DNA from: Fratercula arctica
Lineage: Eukaryota > Chordata > Aves > Charadriiformes > Alcidae
DNA: 64,000 nt
Assembly: GCA_947846985.1 (NCBI GenBank)
Contig: CANTUZ010000002.1
Location: forward strand, 127,186,889 to 127,250,888
Direction: 5' to 3'
Shown here in pieces: positions 27,041 through 38,932 of this stretch (position 1 is the first letter of the stretch; each line of letters starts with the position of its first letter). The position numbers and the translations under genes are program-made. The notes beneath the pieces are model-generated. The model was not told where the DNA came from. It did no database searches and saw only the letters and a program-made list of their open reading frames with translations.

Positions 27041-28413
27041 CTGGAGGATCCTTTCTCTCTCTGCTGAACGTATAGGGAGCTCAGAGAAACTAGCCCCTAA
27101 TTTCTGTGTTGTACAAAGAGCCTAAAGCTGAGCAAAATGAATGTCATCTAACAAGGGTGACTCCATTCAGAAACAGCAGTTGTGCATGAGGTACAGCTTA
27201 GAGAACTCTGAAATGGGCTGATGTGACCGTAAAGCAGAGAAGCTCACTGTAAGGTGAAGCTGTTTGTTCCATGGAGGATTATTCGCAAAGAATAAAGCTT
27301 CTCATTTGTTTGGTTTAAGATCAGATTGGCCCCAATTGCAATGGGCTTCCTTGGTATATCTTTGCGTACGTACCCAGTGTAATGTCTTGACACAGATGAG
27401 GCATAAATTGTAGCTGTGACCACTTAAACACATTTGCCTCCAATTTGCGAGCATAAAAGAAAAACCTGCTTTTCACAAATGTCATTTGCATCCTGACAGT
27501 TTGCAAAAGCATACTCCAACAAACAGTTGCTTTTAAAGACTGAGAGCACCTGCACGAGCTAAAAGGGAAGAGGGGGGGTTGAATCACAAACTTCTAACAC
27601 ACATGCTAAATATTCCACAATTAAAAGCTAACACCACACACTTCAAGGCTGTTAATCTGAAGTGCAACAACAAAATATGCAGGAAAGTCTGTATAGGCTA
27701 AAACCAAGAGTTAAATATGATTTAACCACTCGTCCATATTAAGTCAGTTTTGCATGCTTTCCTCAAATGTTCAGTATTAGCCAACAGCAACAGCAGCACA
27801 TCAAACTAAAGGGGGACCTTTGGGCTGACTCAGTGTGTAGGTTCTTATGAATTGTTGATACCTTGGGATACCTGAAAACCTGAGTTTTCTGTTCATTATC
27901 TGGATTTTCAGCTGACTGGAGTTAAATTTTGCCTAGAGTAGGAAGGTCTCTGTCACAGTAGAACACAGCCTCGCTAATGGCAATCAACATCAAAACATTA
28001 GATACTGTCTGAAGAGACTGATTTTTGAGGGAAATAAAATTGTTGCTGAAGCCTTTGATTTTCACTCGAATGCGTGTTTTGCCGTTTTGTTAGCTGACAC
28101 ATCTTGAGCATTTGCTTACTTTTTATGTTGTTCATTTCACAGACTGATACTTTCACATTATATCTAAACAAATTATCAGATCCCATCTCCATGAAAAACT
28201 GTATCATATTTTATTACATACTGTAAACAAAACCTTTGGGGGAAAGAGGCACATTATGTCTTTTACAAATCACTGCATTTTTCCAGATGTACGGTATGTT
28301 AGAAAACTGACACAAAAGATGTGAATTGAGTTAACGAGCCCTGTTATATTTCCACCAAAATGGGCTGTTGGTTCATTTGAATAACTTTGACCTTTTCTGT
28401 TTATTGCCTTTCT
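27041..28413. other. Unique non-coding DNA
   Basis: AT-rich, no recognised gene, RNA or repeat. The minus-strand open frame 27321-27587 (88 codons) has no known motif. Confidence 0.5.
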
Positions 28414-28437
28414 AAAAAAAAAAAAAAAAAAAAAAAA
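28414..28437. repeat. Poly-A homopolymer (A24) with A/C-rich continuation
   Basis: Twenty-four A, followed to about 28470 by a C/A-rich stretch with a second A8 run. This gives a single-stranded purine/cytosine-rich segment. No retroposon body was recognised upstream. Confidence 0.95.
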
Positions 28438-28470
28438 CAACCACCCCAGCCCAAAAAAAACCCCACAAGA

Positions 28471-29044
28471 ACAATCCATAGCCAATCATTATGATGACCA
28501 CAAGTCTACTCAGGCACCTTGACAGCTGAATCACCATTTCACATCAAGAGATTTAGCCTTGGGCATCCGACTGAGCTGACACACATTAGTTGGTCCTTTT
28601 TACACATTAAATGTCTTTACAGCTTTCATATTTCTTCTGTTTTTATACTCTCCAGCTCTGGTTTGTTGTAGAAGGGGAAGCTAAGATACATACTGCACAA
28701 TGAACACCATTAGCACCTTGCAATTCTTTGTTGTCTTTAAGATAAAACTAGACACAAGGGGGATGCTTAGATTTAAAAAAAAATCCTACATGTACCATAT
28801 ATTGGGCAAGAATAGAATGAAAATAACAAACTGATAAAAGCCCAGAATTACAAAATTCACTAGAGAGTTTCCTTTTTAGTCACAATGCAGGAAGGAAAAA
28901 TGAGGGAAAGGTGAGAGGGAAAAGCTAAAAGGACATTATGTCCCCATGTACTTTGAATTCCCAGGGTTTTGTTTCCTGGTACTCTAGAAGCACATTTTTT
29001 CTAATGAGATGGGAAAAAATACCTTTGGGACACAGAAAAATTCA
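28471..29044. other. Unique non-coding DNA
   Basis: No gene or repeat recognised. Confidence 0.5.
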
Positions 29045-29190
29045 CACGCGGGCCTGATTCAGCAACCTGACTCACTTCACATGGGAATAGTCCCAACTGG
29101 TTTCATCTTCTAGTTATGACTTCAGTGATAGCCACTTTAGCTGGTTTACTCATGCAAACAAACATTATTCCAAGTGAGCAGAGACTGTAG
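29045..29190 (+). repeat. Ancient amniote repeat trace
   Basis: The segment starting 'gggcctgattcagcaacctg' at 29050 and continuing through 'catgggaatagtccca' and 'gacttcagtga' follows the word order of a very common old repeat seen across birds, crocodilians and turtles (GGGCCTGATTC, ATGGGAxTAGTCCCA, GACTTCAATGG words). I cannot name the family with certainty. Confidence 0.4.
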
Positions 29191-31160
29191 ACTGGAAATG
29201 TCCCCTCCTGAGCTATGGCCAAATGGAAGAGAAAATGGAGGGAGGCTGAAATGTGAGCACTGAAAGGTATTTTTCAAGGCAAAACTCAGGGGAATTTTTC
29301 AATATAGTCAGAAATCTATTTAGCAGTCTCTTTGCATTTTAAAATCTCTGGAAGGAAAATGTCATTTTTCTTAGATTCCGCCTTCTTGCCAAGATTTGTA
29401 TATCATGAATAAGAAAGAAGAAAACATAGCAGACAGAAATGAATTAAAACCCCCAATGCACCAGCTTGGTCAGGCCGCGTTTCCTGAATGTAATCATTCA
29501 GGTTCTTTTGACCTTTGAAAAGATTTTCCACTAATACCCACACAAAAGCTTTCCTTTTTCTTCAGCTCTACAGTCTTCCCATCCATAGCTATGTCTTTGC
29601 AGTCAAAGCTGGAGACTACAAGCTGCAAAATGCATTTTGCTTTTGATTAGCTGAATTAATTAACAAATATAAATACCAGACATAAGGCTGGTAAATCTGT
29701 TTACCTGTGTTTATTAATTTAGACAGCAGGCAAACTACATTCTACTTCTTGAGAGTTAATATTTTATATTCAACTAATACGGCATGGTTGCATCTTGGAC
29801 CCTCTGTAGTACTGGGTATGTATGAGCCAGGCAATATATGCTGTCTTATTACTTTTACACCCACACATGGACATATCTGGCAGCAGCAGGCAGAAGGAGG
29901 CAGAAGGAAAATTTAGGCTTTTTAGACCCTTAGTGTGTCATGAAATTTCCAAGCTAGTGCTGAGGCTGCAGGAGAATTACCTCAGGGTGCATCTCACCGA
30001 GGTGGTGGGCTTTCTCTGAGAAGCAGAATCAAAAAGTAGGAGCTTTTTTTAGCAGAGTAAAAAAGGAGGAGGGCTTGAGTAAAAAGCAGGAGCACATCTA
30101 CGCTAGGACAGGAGGGAGACCAACACTCGACCTACTACTCGTAATCCTGCTGAGTCGTATAGGTTTAAAGCCTGCAATTTCCCCAGTTTTCCGGAAAAAA
30201 AAAAAAAAATTAGAAAACTTGGTATAAGAAAGTTTTAGATCCATATATTTTCATTTTCAGAAGTATCGTCAATTACCGTTGTTGGAGACTTCGCAGACTT
30301 GTAACTCTGTGCATCAGGGCACTGATCTCAGTGGTCCATAACCCTAACCGTGACTGAACAAAAGGGTCCAGAGAGTTGTTCTGGGCCATACAATTCAAAT
30401 GAGGATTTATTACATCTCTCTAGATTACCATCCAATTAGCAAATTCATTGCATGCCTAATGTCTCCCACCAGTCAGCTCAAAGGGCTTCCTAGATCACTC
30501 TTCATCAACATAATCCATCAGAAGATGAACAAATCCTAAACAGACCTCCTCAAATTTTTCCGGTGTTTGCTATTTCAATCACCCTTTTTCAACTGATGTT
30601 TCTATTTTTGCTGAAAGACGTGGATAATAAAAAACCAAACCTTCACAAATTTCAGAACGAAAGTTCAGCCTGTTCCAGTTTAAACTTTCTTCTCAGATAA
30701 ATGGAAAATACTTCCCTAATATAGCATTTCTCAAAACCAACAGTATATTTTGCTTGACAGCATGATCACAAAATTACAAGATATTCAGTCCAAAGCAGGG
30801 AGAAACTGTCTTATTTTTCTAGTAAATACTACTGCTATTTTCCAATTTGGTATGATTGCCAGAGAGAGCTTAGGCAAAATAAATATATATAGTGCAAAAT
30901 AAGCCATACAGACAGCAGGGGAGAATTTTTGAGACACCACTGGAATCTTATTAAAATATTTAAAGTGAGAAGGCCCAAATTACCAGCCAAATCCAACTAC
31001 AGGAAATAAGTGAGACTTTATTAACAGCTGTGATTGTATTTTTGTAATAACTTTCATCTGTTTCACGTACATCCAGGTTGTTCTTCTCCTCATTTATCAC
31101 CTGTGCAATAGGAAAAAGTCAATCAATGCCCACGGGTGAAAGCTCTGCAAGCACAGGCTT
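29191..31160. other. Unique non-coding DNA
   Basis: No gene recognised. A short A-run lies near 30196. The purine-rich patch at 30040-30110 contains loosely repeated AAAAAGCAGGAG-like words. Confidence 0.5.
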
Positions 31161-31169
31161 CAGCCTCAG

Positions 31170-31450
31170 CAGGAGAAGCTTCGCCGCCCGGCACTGCAGG
31201 GACCACCACCAAGGGTAATTGAATTTCCATGCCTATTCAGCCCCAGGTCTGCGCGCTGACACTGCCAGCCGCCAGCTCCGGTTTGCCTCTGCAGAGCACT
31301 CACCGCTGCGGCATCGAGGGCGGCTACCAAGGGATGACGGGGTGGTTGTCCTGCGGGTAATGTATCGAGGACTAAGTATCTTAACCAAGATAACCAGCGC
31401 ATTGCAGAAAAGCTCTTTGCTAGACATCATGTGAACGATCGTTGGCCGTT
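31170..31450. promoter_or_regulatory. Small CpG-rich patch, candidate promoter or enhancer
   Basis: I count about 18 CpG dinucleotides in 280 bases, in a neighbourhood where CpGs are rare, with raised GC. Clusters lie at 31182-31192, 31250-31256 and 31270-31345. A TGACG half-site lies at 31335. No CR1 or other repeat body explains the composition. Opposing open frames at 31219-31434 (plus) and 31166-31402 (minus) are a by-product of GC content. It could be an alternative first exon, a lncRNA promoter, a CpG-rich enhancer or an old GC-rich repeat. Confidence 0.35.
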
Positions 31451-31849
31451 ATTCTCCTGCTGCTAAAGGATATATTTGAGGGACTATGCATTTATTTATG
31501 GCTTTCTCTATACCGTTTACTCCTTTCTGTGTGAGTTGTCCCTGTGGACACACACACACTCTGTTAGATTTTCTTTTCTATTTTCATTTACCTGACGAAA
31601 GACAGTCTAGAAATCTAAAAGAGCCCTGTCATCAGGAGAGGCGAGTGATTCACACTCGACTGTGGTGTCTAAAGGTTAGCCTGGCAAATACATACTGCAA
31701 CTGCTAAGGAAAAACATTCACTGCACATGAAAAAGGACGTCTTTCTTCCCCCTTATCATCATGGCTAAATATCCCCTTTTTGTAAAACAGTTGAGCTGTT
31801 AAGTTCTATGCTAAGGCACGTACACACTTTGGAAAGGTAATTTGAAAGC
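31451..31849. other. Unique non-coding DNA
   Basis: Pyrimidine-rich at 31490-31600 with a short CACACACA run near 31550. No gene seen. Confidence 0.5.
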
Positions 31850-32050
31850 GAGTTGAGCCATGACAAATAGGGACAGCTGGCCTAATTGAATCATTTGATC
31901 TAAGACAGCTCAACTTGGTTATCCTCACTGCAGCCCACATTGATATTAGCGAGTGAATCATTAGCCATGAAATCATGTCGACTTTCCCGATGCAGCGTTC
32001 TTGACATGACAGGGAACGCAGTCTGCCTTTCATTACAGCACCAATGAGTT
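31850..32050. promoter_or_regulatory. Candidate conserved non-coding element
   Basis: Dense TF-like words with no low complexity: CCTAATTGAATCATTTGATC near 31880, GATATTAGCGAGTGAATCAT near 31941, CATTAGCCATGAAATCATG near 31960, and isolated CpGs at 31979 and 31989. It lies about 400 bases from the CpG-rich patch at 31170-31450, so the two may form one regulatory unit. The call rests on texture alone. Confidence 0.3.
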
Positions 32051-32070
32051 CTTCAGTCTGTCATGAAGGG

Positions 32071-32105
32071 AAAAAAAAAAAAAAAAAAGAAAAAAGAAAA
32101 AAAAA
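32071..32105. repeat. A-rich simple repeat
   Basis: A18 followed by A-runs separated by single G. Simple sequence without a recognised retroposon upstream. Confidence 0.95.
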
Positions 32106-34341
32106 GTGCCTTGAAAACTTTTAAACTCAGCAACAGAAAGTAATTTCCTCCTATGTACATCATAGAGCAGAGCAGCTAAAGGACGAAAGACCATTTTGGT
32201 GGGTCCCAGGTTACCTCAGCCTTGCTCAGCCTCCTGCGGCAGGCACAGTCTGCTGGTGGGACACCAGGTCACCCTTCGGTAGCTGTTTCCTTATTTCCTA
32301 GGACTTATTTCCTATTCTTGTGCTTGTATGGATGAGAGAGTCTGCAGTGTCATATGCATTTGTACAGGCTGTTTGGAGGATTAACTTCTTATGTCATAAC
32401 CCTTTTGTATATTAATTAATAGTAGGCTAGAGCTGCATCTTCAGCATTTGGACCACAATTTCTGGCTGTTCTAAATGCTAACTGGACTGCTCCTAATCTA
32501 ACTCACATTTCATCTATCCTAGCACAAAAATAATCACCAGAGTTATTTCCCAAATATCTCCAAGGTATTTAGGAAGAGCGATCACTCTTTAAAGTCCTTC
32601 CTTGATTTGCAAACTAATGGGCTCATCCAGCTGCCATTGAATGGAATGGAAATTTTCTGCGGGAACAGAGCCAAAGCCAGATCCCAGGCTCTTTTAACAG
32701 GCATAGGTGGACAAAATTACCTGATGGTTGAGATCAGATTATTGGTGGCAGGACCAGACAAACATAATTTGGGCAAAACTAGGAGCCTGATGAAATTTGG
32801 ATGATGTCCAATTAAGGAAGAGCGACAGAAGCAGATTTTTTTTTTTTTTTTTTTTTGCAAGTCAGAGAGACATGCCAGCACTGGATGGGGACAAGATTCA
32901 GACCTTGGAAAAGAGAACTACCGTATCTTATCTTGCCAACAGTGGTCTAAATAGTGTCTCTGCAATCTATCAGGGAAATCAGAAGAAAAAAGAAATAAGC
33001 ACAGGGGCAGGGGTATTTATAAATCAAACCCAAGTGATCCTAAAGACAAAGCTAAACAAATTGCAAGCCTGACAAGATACCAGAAAGTCTGATAATGGCC
33101 AAAAAATCCTATTTTCTTTGTGGGGCGTTGCTTAATAAGGGGTTTTCTTCCACTTAAAATATGAAAGATAGGTGCAAAGATTTTGTTTAAAAATCTGTTT
33201 CCCTGTAACAAGTAGCTATCAGTTTCGTAAGCAGGGCTCTTTCCATCCCAAATGTGGAGTTACATTCTATGTCATGAAGGTTGGGAAGTGATCATTATTT
33301 ACCAGAAGGGGAAAACCTTGCCAGCTTGCCTTCTGGAGAGATGGAAATATAACAGTAGCAAATGGGTAGGAGCTCATCAACAAAGAAATTAGACGTACGG
33401 AAGGGGCACAGACTTTTTTCAAAGAAATAAAATAGTGAGAAATTTTCAAGTCATTGACACCAATGTTTTTCTCAGTTTCAGTACAAACCACCCAATGCTT
33501 AGGAAATTCATCTGACTGAGTTAGTGTCCGAACTGCTTGGTTATAATGGAGTAGTAATCCTTAATTGAGCTGTTTTGTGCAAATAACTATATAAATCATA
33601 GAGAAGGCAGCTATTTATGTATTCTGGTGATTAGACTAATCACCTGGGATGTGGGAAACCTGTGTTCAGGCTTCCCCTGTGCCTGATAAACCATGTTTAC
33701 ACTTCAAATACTGCTAGTATATCCCTGTGGTGTTTCAGAGTGTGCACGGGGGCTGGGCACGTGGGCCCAGGGCGCTTTCCTGGTACTGGGCCTGCATTCA
33801 TAAGTCCTGCACAGGTAATGCACTGCAGTTGGCAATCCGGCACCGCACTCGGCAAATTTTGAGCCAGCTCGGTCCGAGTAGAGATGCCAGAGCTCAGGTA
33901 TCTCTGTGCCGTGCCCCGCTGCATGCATAACAGCAAGATCAGCTATACGGAGAACCAATTCCAAGAGATGTGTGTATTAAAAGCCTCCAGAAATGGAACT
34001 ACCACATTTCCCATATGTAACCCATCCCATTCTTATCCATTCCTCTCGTTAGAAGGATTTATTCAGTCCGCAGCATGAATCTCAGCTGCGTAACAGCTTG
34101 AAGACTGTTGTTATATTTCCCCTCAGTCTTCCAAATCAAGATGAAGATATCCCTTATTTTCCTAACTACTTGGCAAAGATAGGGCTGAGGTATGTTTGTA
34201 ACTCTAAGTTATGTATTTTTTAGAGAGTTTGTTGTTCTGAGGTAGAAAAAAAATGACATATATTGGCTAAGTTTTTGGAAAGAGATTACTTCTTCACCCT
34301 TGGCAAGCCAGCGGTCTAGTGAGATACACTTACCAGTCTCA
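32106..34341. other. Unique non-coding DNA with a T21 run and a moderate-GC patch
   Basis: A T21 run occupies 32836-32856. The part 33725-33935 has raised GC and about 11 CpGs, and frames are open on both strands there, which again reflects composition. No coding domain, RNA gene or LTR was recognised. Confidence 0.5.
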
Positions 34342-34580
34342 TCATAGAATCATAGGATCATTTAGGTTGGAAGAGACCTTTAAGATCACCCAGTCCAACC
34401 ATTAACCTAACACTGCCAAGTCCACCACTAAAGCATGTCCCTAGGCACTATGTCTACCCATCTTTTAAATACCTCCAGGGATGGTGCCTCAACCACTTCC
34501 CTGGGCAGCCTGTTCCGATGCTTGACGACCCTTTTGGTGAAGAAATTTTTCCTAATATCCAATATCTAATTCGTCTCCTG
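34342..34580 (-). mobile_element. CR1 LINE, 3'-end fragment, well preserved
   Basis: Read on the minus strand, the element ends at 34342 with the CR1 terminal octamer-type repeat (complement TCATAGAATCATAGGATCA at 34342-34360). Going inward on the plus strand come 'ttaggttggaagagacctt' (34361), the GATCACCCAGTCCAACC block (34385), the CTAGGCACTATGTC block (34441), 'cctccagggatggtg' (34471), 'tccctgggcagcctgttc' (34498) and 'tttttcctaatatcc' (34546). That is the canonical CR1 3' untranslated region. Similarity fades at about 34580, the 5' truncation point. No coding part is present. Confidence 0.95.
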
Positions 34581-35638
34581 CCATTTCTCATGCTTTCTGC
34601 GAAATGCGTAGCTGATGTGGCATATTTGTTTAGGATGTTAGTTTGTCTGCAAGAAAGGCACAATGGTTATATGTAGGTCAGCCCAAATGTGTGTCAATGA
34701 AACTTTCATAGCATCATTGTCTTGCATTCAATATATGTCAACATGCCACAGAAAAGCTGGTTCTGAAAGATTTTATTAGTTTTGAAGTTTTTCATTAGCA
34801 GTGTATACGTGCATGTCTGTAAAATATGTCAGATTCTCACATTTCCTAGGGAGAGGAAAACATATATATTTCAGAAATTTCTAGATCGGTCTCAGATGCC
34901 TTCTTTAAAACATCAGGAAAGCGACAGTTGCTCTCCTGAGCTCTCCCAAAGCAATCTATGCACAAGCCTTTTACATTTGGAAAGTAGATTTCCTGTCTTT
35001 CTAAAACACAGAGCAAGACTATTTTTTCACTTTGGACTGTTCAGATGGTAGTAGGCCTTAAAAAAACCCATCACTATTTCCCACTCTGAGCTGCAATACG
35101 GTTTTTCAGTGCATGCAGCCAACTGCAAGGAAAAACATTTCTCTGACAACCCCTTCAGACTGGCTGCTGAAGGAACGGGAATTTGTGTTAGTAAATGGTG
35201 AATGAGATGTCTAGCCTGCATGGATCATGTCGCTGCCATCCACACAGAAGCTTTTGTGGGTGCACGAGCACATATGTGCACCTTCATAACACAGATGTAT
35301 CTCCCATTGTTGCCAACTCCGAGCATTCAAGCCACAGTCGTAAGACTGGTTAAAAATTAATACATTTTATGTATATCTAAATATATATTTGACTGCATTA
35401 AGGAAAGGTGCTGAACCTTCAGATGAGTGAAATGGGTTAATTTCCATTGACCTTTCTGCAAATCTGGTCTTTGGAGAGCAAGTCCCTCAATCCACCTCAG
35501 CCAGCTAAGCTCCTGTTGAGTTTTCACCAGTATAGAAGTAGCAAATATACAATGGTATAGTAGGCCACTCCCTTCGTGCATATACTGCGTAGCTTTCCTG
35601 GTTTCATATTTCTAATGATTGGTAAGATTAAATTTTTT
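34581..35638. other. Unique DNA between two CR1 fragments
   Basis: Roughly 1 kb of AT-rich DNA with no gene. The two flanking CR1 pieces share orientation but differ in sequence, so they are separate insertions, not one interrupted element. Confidence 0.5.
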
Positions 35639-35722
35639 CACAGAATCACAGAATGGTAGGGTTGGAAGGGATCTCTGGAGACCATCTAGTCCAAGCCCCC
35701 TGCCAGAGCAGGTTTTTCTTTC
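35639..35722 (-). mobile_element. CR1 LINE, very short 3'-end fragment
   Basis: Only about 84 bases remain: the terminal octamer-type repeat (complement CACAGAATCACAGAATGG at 35639-35656), then 'ggttggaagggatctctgg' (35660) and the block around 35684 'catctagtccaagccccct' that is the complement of the CR1 GGACTAGATG region. The sequence differs from the copy at 34342, matching a different CR1 subfamily with the AGGGGGCTTGGACTAGATG variant. It is heavily 5' truncated. Confidence 0.9.
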
Positions 35723-36059
35723 TTCCCACCAAAAAAAATACTCGAAAAATAACAACCATTGTTTTTCTGCACCTTTCTGCCCTCTTTTTCTGCTAACTTT
35801 CTGACTTTTTTAAAAACTAATTAAAGAATGTCTAGAAAAAATACCATTTTCACAATGTTTTCTCAAAAAACATATACAGCTTCACTTCCTTGATGCTAAC
35901 AATCAGCCATATAATTCCGTGAATTTTAGTGATCTTTAAAAACCTTGCAAAATTACAGAGATAACATTGGCCCTGATTTCTTCATCTGTCCAATTTCCTC
36001 TAACCTACAGATGCAAGGTTTATTTAGTACTTAAGAAAAGTGAATGTTTGCTGTCTTGG
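35723..36059. other. Unique non-coding DNA
   Basis: AT-rich, no gene or repeat recognised. Confidence 0.5.
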
Positions 36060-36330
36060 AAGAGTCTGATTTAGTAGCTTGTTTCAGCATGAACCACAGT
36101 AATGTAATGCTTTTATTCACTGATGAATTTGAGCAGTCCAGCGTTAATCACTCTCACTACCGTATGTCACCTGAATAATCAACAAACCCCAATGATACAT
36201 GTTCCTAGATCCTGTAGAGTGCCATTTATCACCGACGTGGAGCCTGTTTATTCTTGACATGTCTTATTTGTGCAGAATAAGCAGAGAATTTACTGCATAA
36301 ATAACGCTAGGTGAGTATCATTTAAACCAA
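36060..36330. promoter_or_regulatory. Candidate conserved non-coding element
   Basis: Contains AGCGTTAATCACTC near 36140, ACCTGAATAATCAAC near 36170, CCAATGATACATG near 36189, ATTTATCACCGACG near 36223 and CATAAATAACG near 36296: homeodomain, GATA and Hox/Pbx-like words, isolated CpGs and no low complexity. This fits a developmental enhancer, but conservation is not tested. Confidence 0.25.
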
Positions 36331-37999
36331 AATACAAGGGAATCGTGTAGGGGTTTAAAGCTATTCAGAACTGCTTATGTCTGAAAGAGGTAGAAAAGGT
36401 GGGAAAGTGGAACTTCGGTAGCAATCATAAAAATACATTTCATTTATTTATAACTTTCGAGAATGTGCTGGTGAGCTCTTTAGGTTGGATCCTGATACTC
36501 ATGTAGGTCACCAGATTTCTGATGCTGAGAGTCTCAACTGTAGTTCAGAGGAACGTCTTTCTCGCAACAAGTTTTTATGGGTCGTTGTTTTTTGGTTTTT
36601 TGTAATGTCATTTGCATATCAGGTAAATTTAGCCAGTTTTACATGCAGGACTGAAATCAACAAATCTGGCAACAGGGAGTATTTAACTATGGTGACCCAT
36701 CAGGCATAAAGTGGCAAAAGACGGACAAATATTGAATAACACGTTTGTATCACCAAAACACTTTTAACAGCCTGACTGAGGCACTTCCATGTATGAAACA
36801 TAAATTAGATATTTGGTAATCCCTCAGGACCGTCTAGCAGCTGTAATTCTCATGCTTCTATACGTCAAGTAGTTTCTGAGGTGAAAGCTTGTTCAAAATC
36901 TCAACTTTACTATGTCAGAGTCGTGCTGTAAACCTAACAAGGTTACTTGCGGTTACTGAAAAGGCAGAACTACAGGCACATGACCAGCCTACAAAGGACA
37001 GCATGGTACTTCATAGTTTTACTGGAAAAGTCCTTCAAATGGTCTTGACAAAGTCTTTCTACAAGCTCTGCAGCCCAGCCTGGGACAAAGTAGTTCATCC
37101 TGCCACAGATAAACAACTTTATTTAGAAATTTGAGGGCTATTAAACAAGGTGAATTTCCCCAGTGAATCAGCACAAATTTATTAATCCAGGTGTTACTCT
37201 AATTGTGATTCATTGGGGATGGAAACTCTGTTCAATGGTCCTCAAACTTACACTTCCATTTAGTGCTGTGCTGCAAACACAGGACTGGGAGCTGCAAGCT
37301 GGCTTAAAATCCTGTGTATTTCCTTAAATTCTGACATTATTGGTACTTAACTGTGTGAGCAATTCTGGTTTTATTTTTCTAGTTATAAAGAGGTTGTTCA
37401 CAGTCAGGTTTGCCCCTCTAATCTCTTGTACCTGCAGTACTATACTTACCCTTTGCCAGTCATAAAACAATACTTAAAAGGAGGAAATCAATGCCTGATC
37501 ACAAAACAGGACTGGGACAGGTGTCAGTCAGTTAGAGCAGATTTTACTATCACAGACAAAAGTGCAATCTAAACCTTTCACAAACTAATCCCACTCCACT
37601 TGAAAAACATATTTTCTTTTTCTGCCTTTGTAGTGGAAGACTATTTAAAAAAAACTCAACACCCTTGCTTTAAGTATCTTGCCTAAATTTCCAGCCACAT
37701 CTTTCTTACCACGTTGTTGATTCATTATAATCTTTATCTTCGCTCTTTTAACAGCCTTTTTCCCCCTGTGTTTCTCTGCTGTGCCAGAGGAGATGGATCA
37801 AGTAGTCATTTCTTTCAAAACCTTCTTAAAATGCCACTCTGCAGCAATAAACCTGCACAAACACAGCCCACAGGCATCATACAGTGGGACCAGATACCAC
37901 AGAACACGGTTGCTCAGTGTGACGTTGCTGCATATCTGTGCAGTGCCGAAGTGATTCAATGTCTTATTTTCCACATCCCTGAAATTGTGCATGTATAGG
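36331..37999. other. Unique non-coding DNA
   Basis: No gene recognised; frames up to 94 codons (37714-37998) lack known motifs. The word at 37237 (GGTCCTCAAACTTACAC) weakly recalls hAT ends but is too short to call. Confidence 0.5.
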
Positions 38000-38330
38000 C
38001 AGCAATGATGTTCAAGGGAAAAGTAGATGGATTTACCCCTGCATATGCATACAGAGATTTAAACGGAATTAAAAATAGTGGGGCACATGGTGTGGGTGAC
38101 AATTCTGCTCCATTGGCACCGCCTGTGAAATGCTGCACAGAGCTGCGGCACCATGGCAATGTCAAGCGATCACCCAGCGGGACACAAGCATTTATCTAAT
38201 GGGTTACAAGTATCTGTCTACTGAATAAACAGATACAGCCGTGATAGCGGCCTTTCTGTTGCCCACCATCCATTTACTCCCTAAGCGCTGTGTATCTATG
38301 GGTTTAGTTTTGTTTGCTGAAACCGTTAAA
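38000..38330. promoter_or_regulatory. Candidate conserved non-coding element
   Basis: Balanced, repeat-free sequence with an octamer-like GCATATGCATAC near 38041, a CACCATGGCAATG RFX-like word near 38150, GATAGCGG near 38243 and several isolated CpGs between 38146 and 38290. It stands out from the AT-rich flanks. Inference only. Confidence 0.25.
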
Positions 38331-38918
38331 CAGGAAAACATCTGCATGTGGAATGAGTGTGAGGTAAAGAGAGGCAGAGATTTAACACCAGTGTGTTAAG
38401 GATGACAGACCAGCCCGTCTTTTAATGCCACCTCTCACTCTACTCGAATCTCTTCAGCAGAGCTGTAACTTGCTGCTGGATGTTGAGACTACGCTTCCAG
38501 ATGCAGAGGTTTTGGCTTTTCAGTCCAATTTCCCCTGGCTCAGGCGGGAAGTTTATTTCAGTATTATACCTGTCACTCTCAATGACTCATCTATATTGCT
38601 CAAATGAGCTGTGTAGGAAACTTATTCAGAGTAGAGATATACCTACGCAGGTTCAACTCCACAAACAAAGCAAGGAAAACTAGTGCTCTCTGGTGAAATA
38701 ACCACATGATACTGCAAGGAAGAAATTCCCATATTGGTGCACTGAACTCAGTATGTAATAAGGGACTTACAGGTCTCTGCATTTTCAAGCAGGTTAACAC
38801 TTTCAGGTTATAATGTTCTTCGTATATTCCACATCACAAATGAAGTGAATTCTGTGATTTCATTGCTGGAAACTTCCCCAAAGATATCACCCCTCACTTT
38901 ACCTCTCCAGTTTACTAG
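38331..38918. other. Unique non-coding DNA
   Basis: No gene or repeat recognised. Confidence 0.5.
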
Positions 38919-38932
38919 AAAAAAAAAAAAAA
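38919..38932. repeat. Poly-A homopolymer (A14)
   Basis: A short A run with no identifiable retroposon body. Confidence 0.9.

Noticed and set aside
33725..33935. Moderate-GC patch as a possible CpG island or LTR
   Set aside because: Only about 11 CpGs in 210 bases, and no LTR ends, TATA box or polyadenylation signal in the right arrangement.
37230..37260. GGTCCTCAAACTT word resembling a hAT terminus
   Set aside because: Too short, no terminal inverted partner found.
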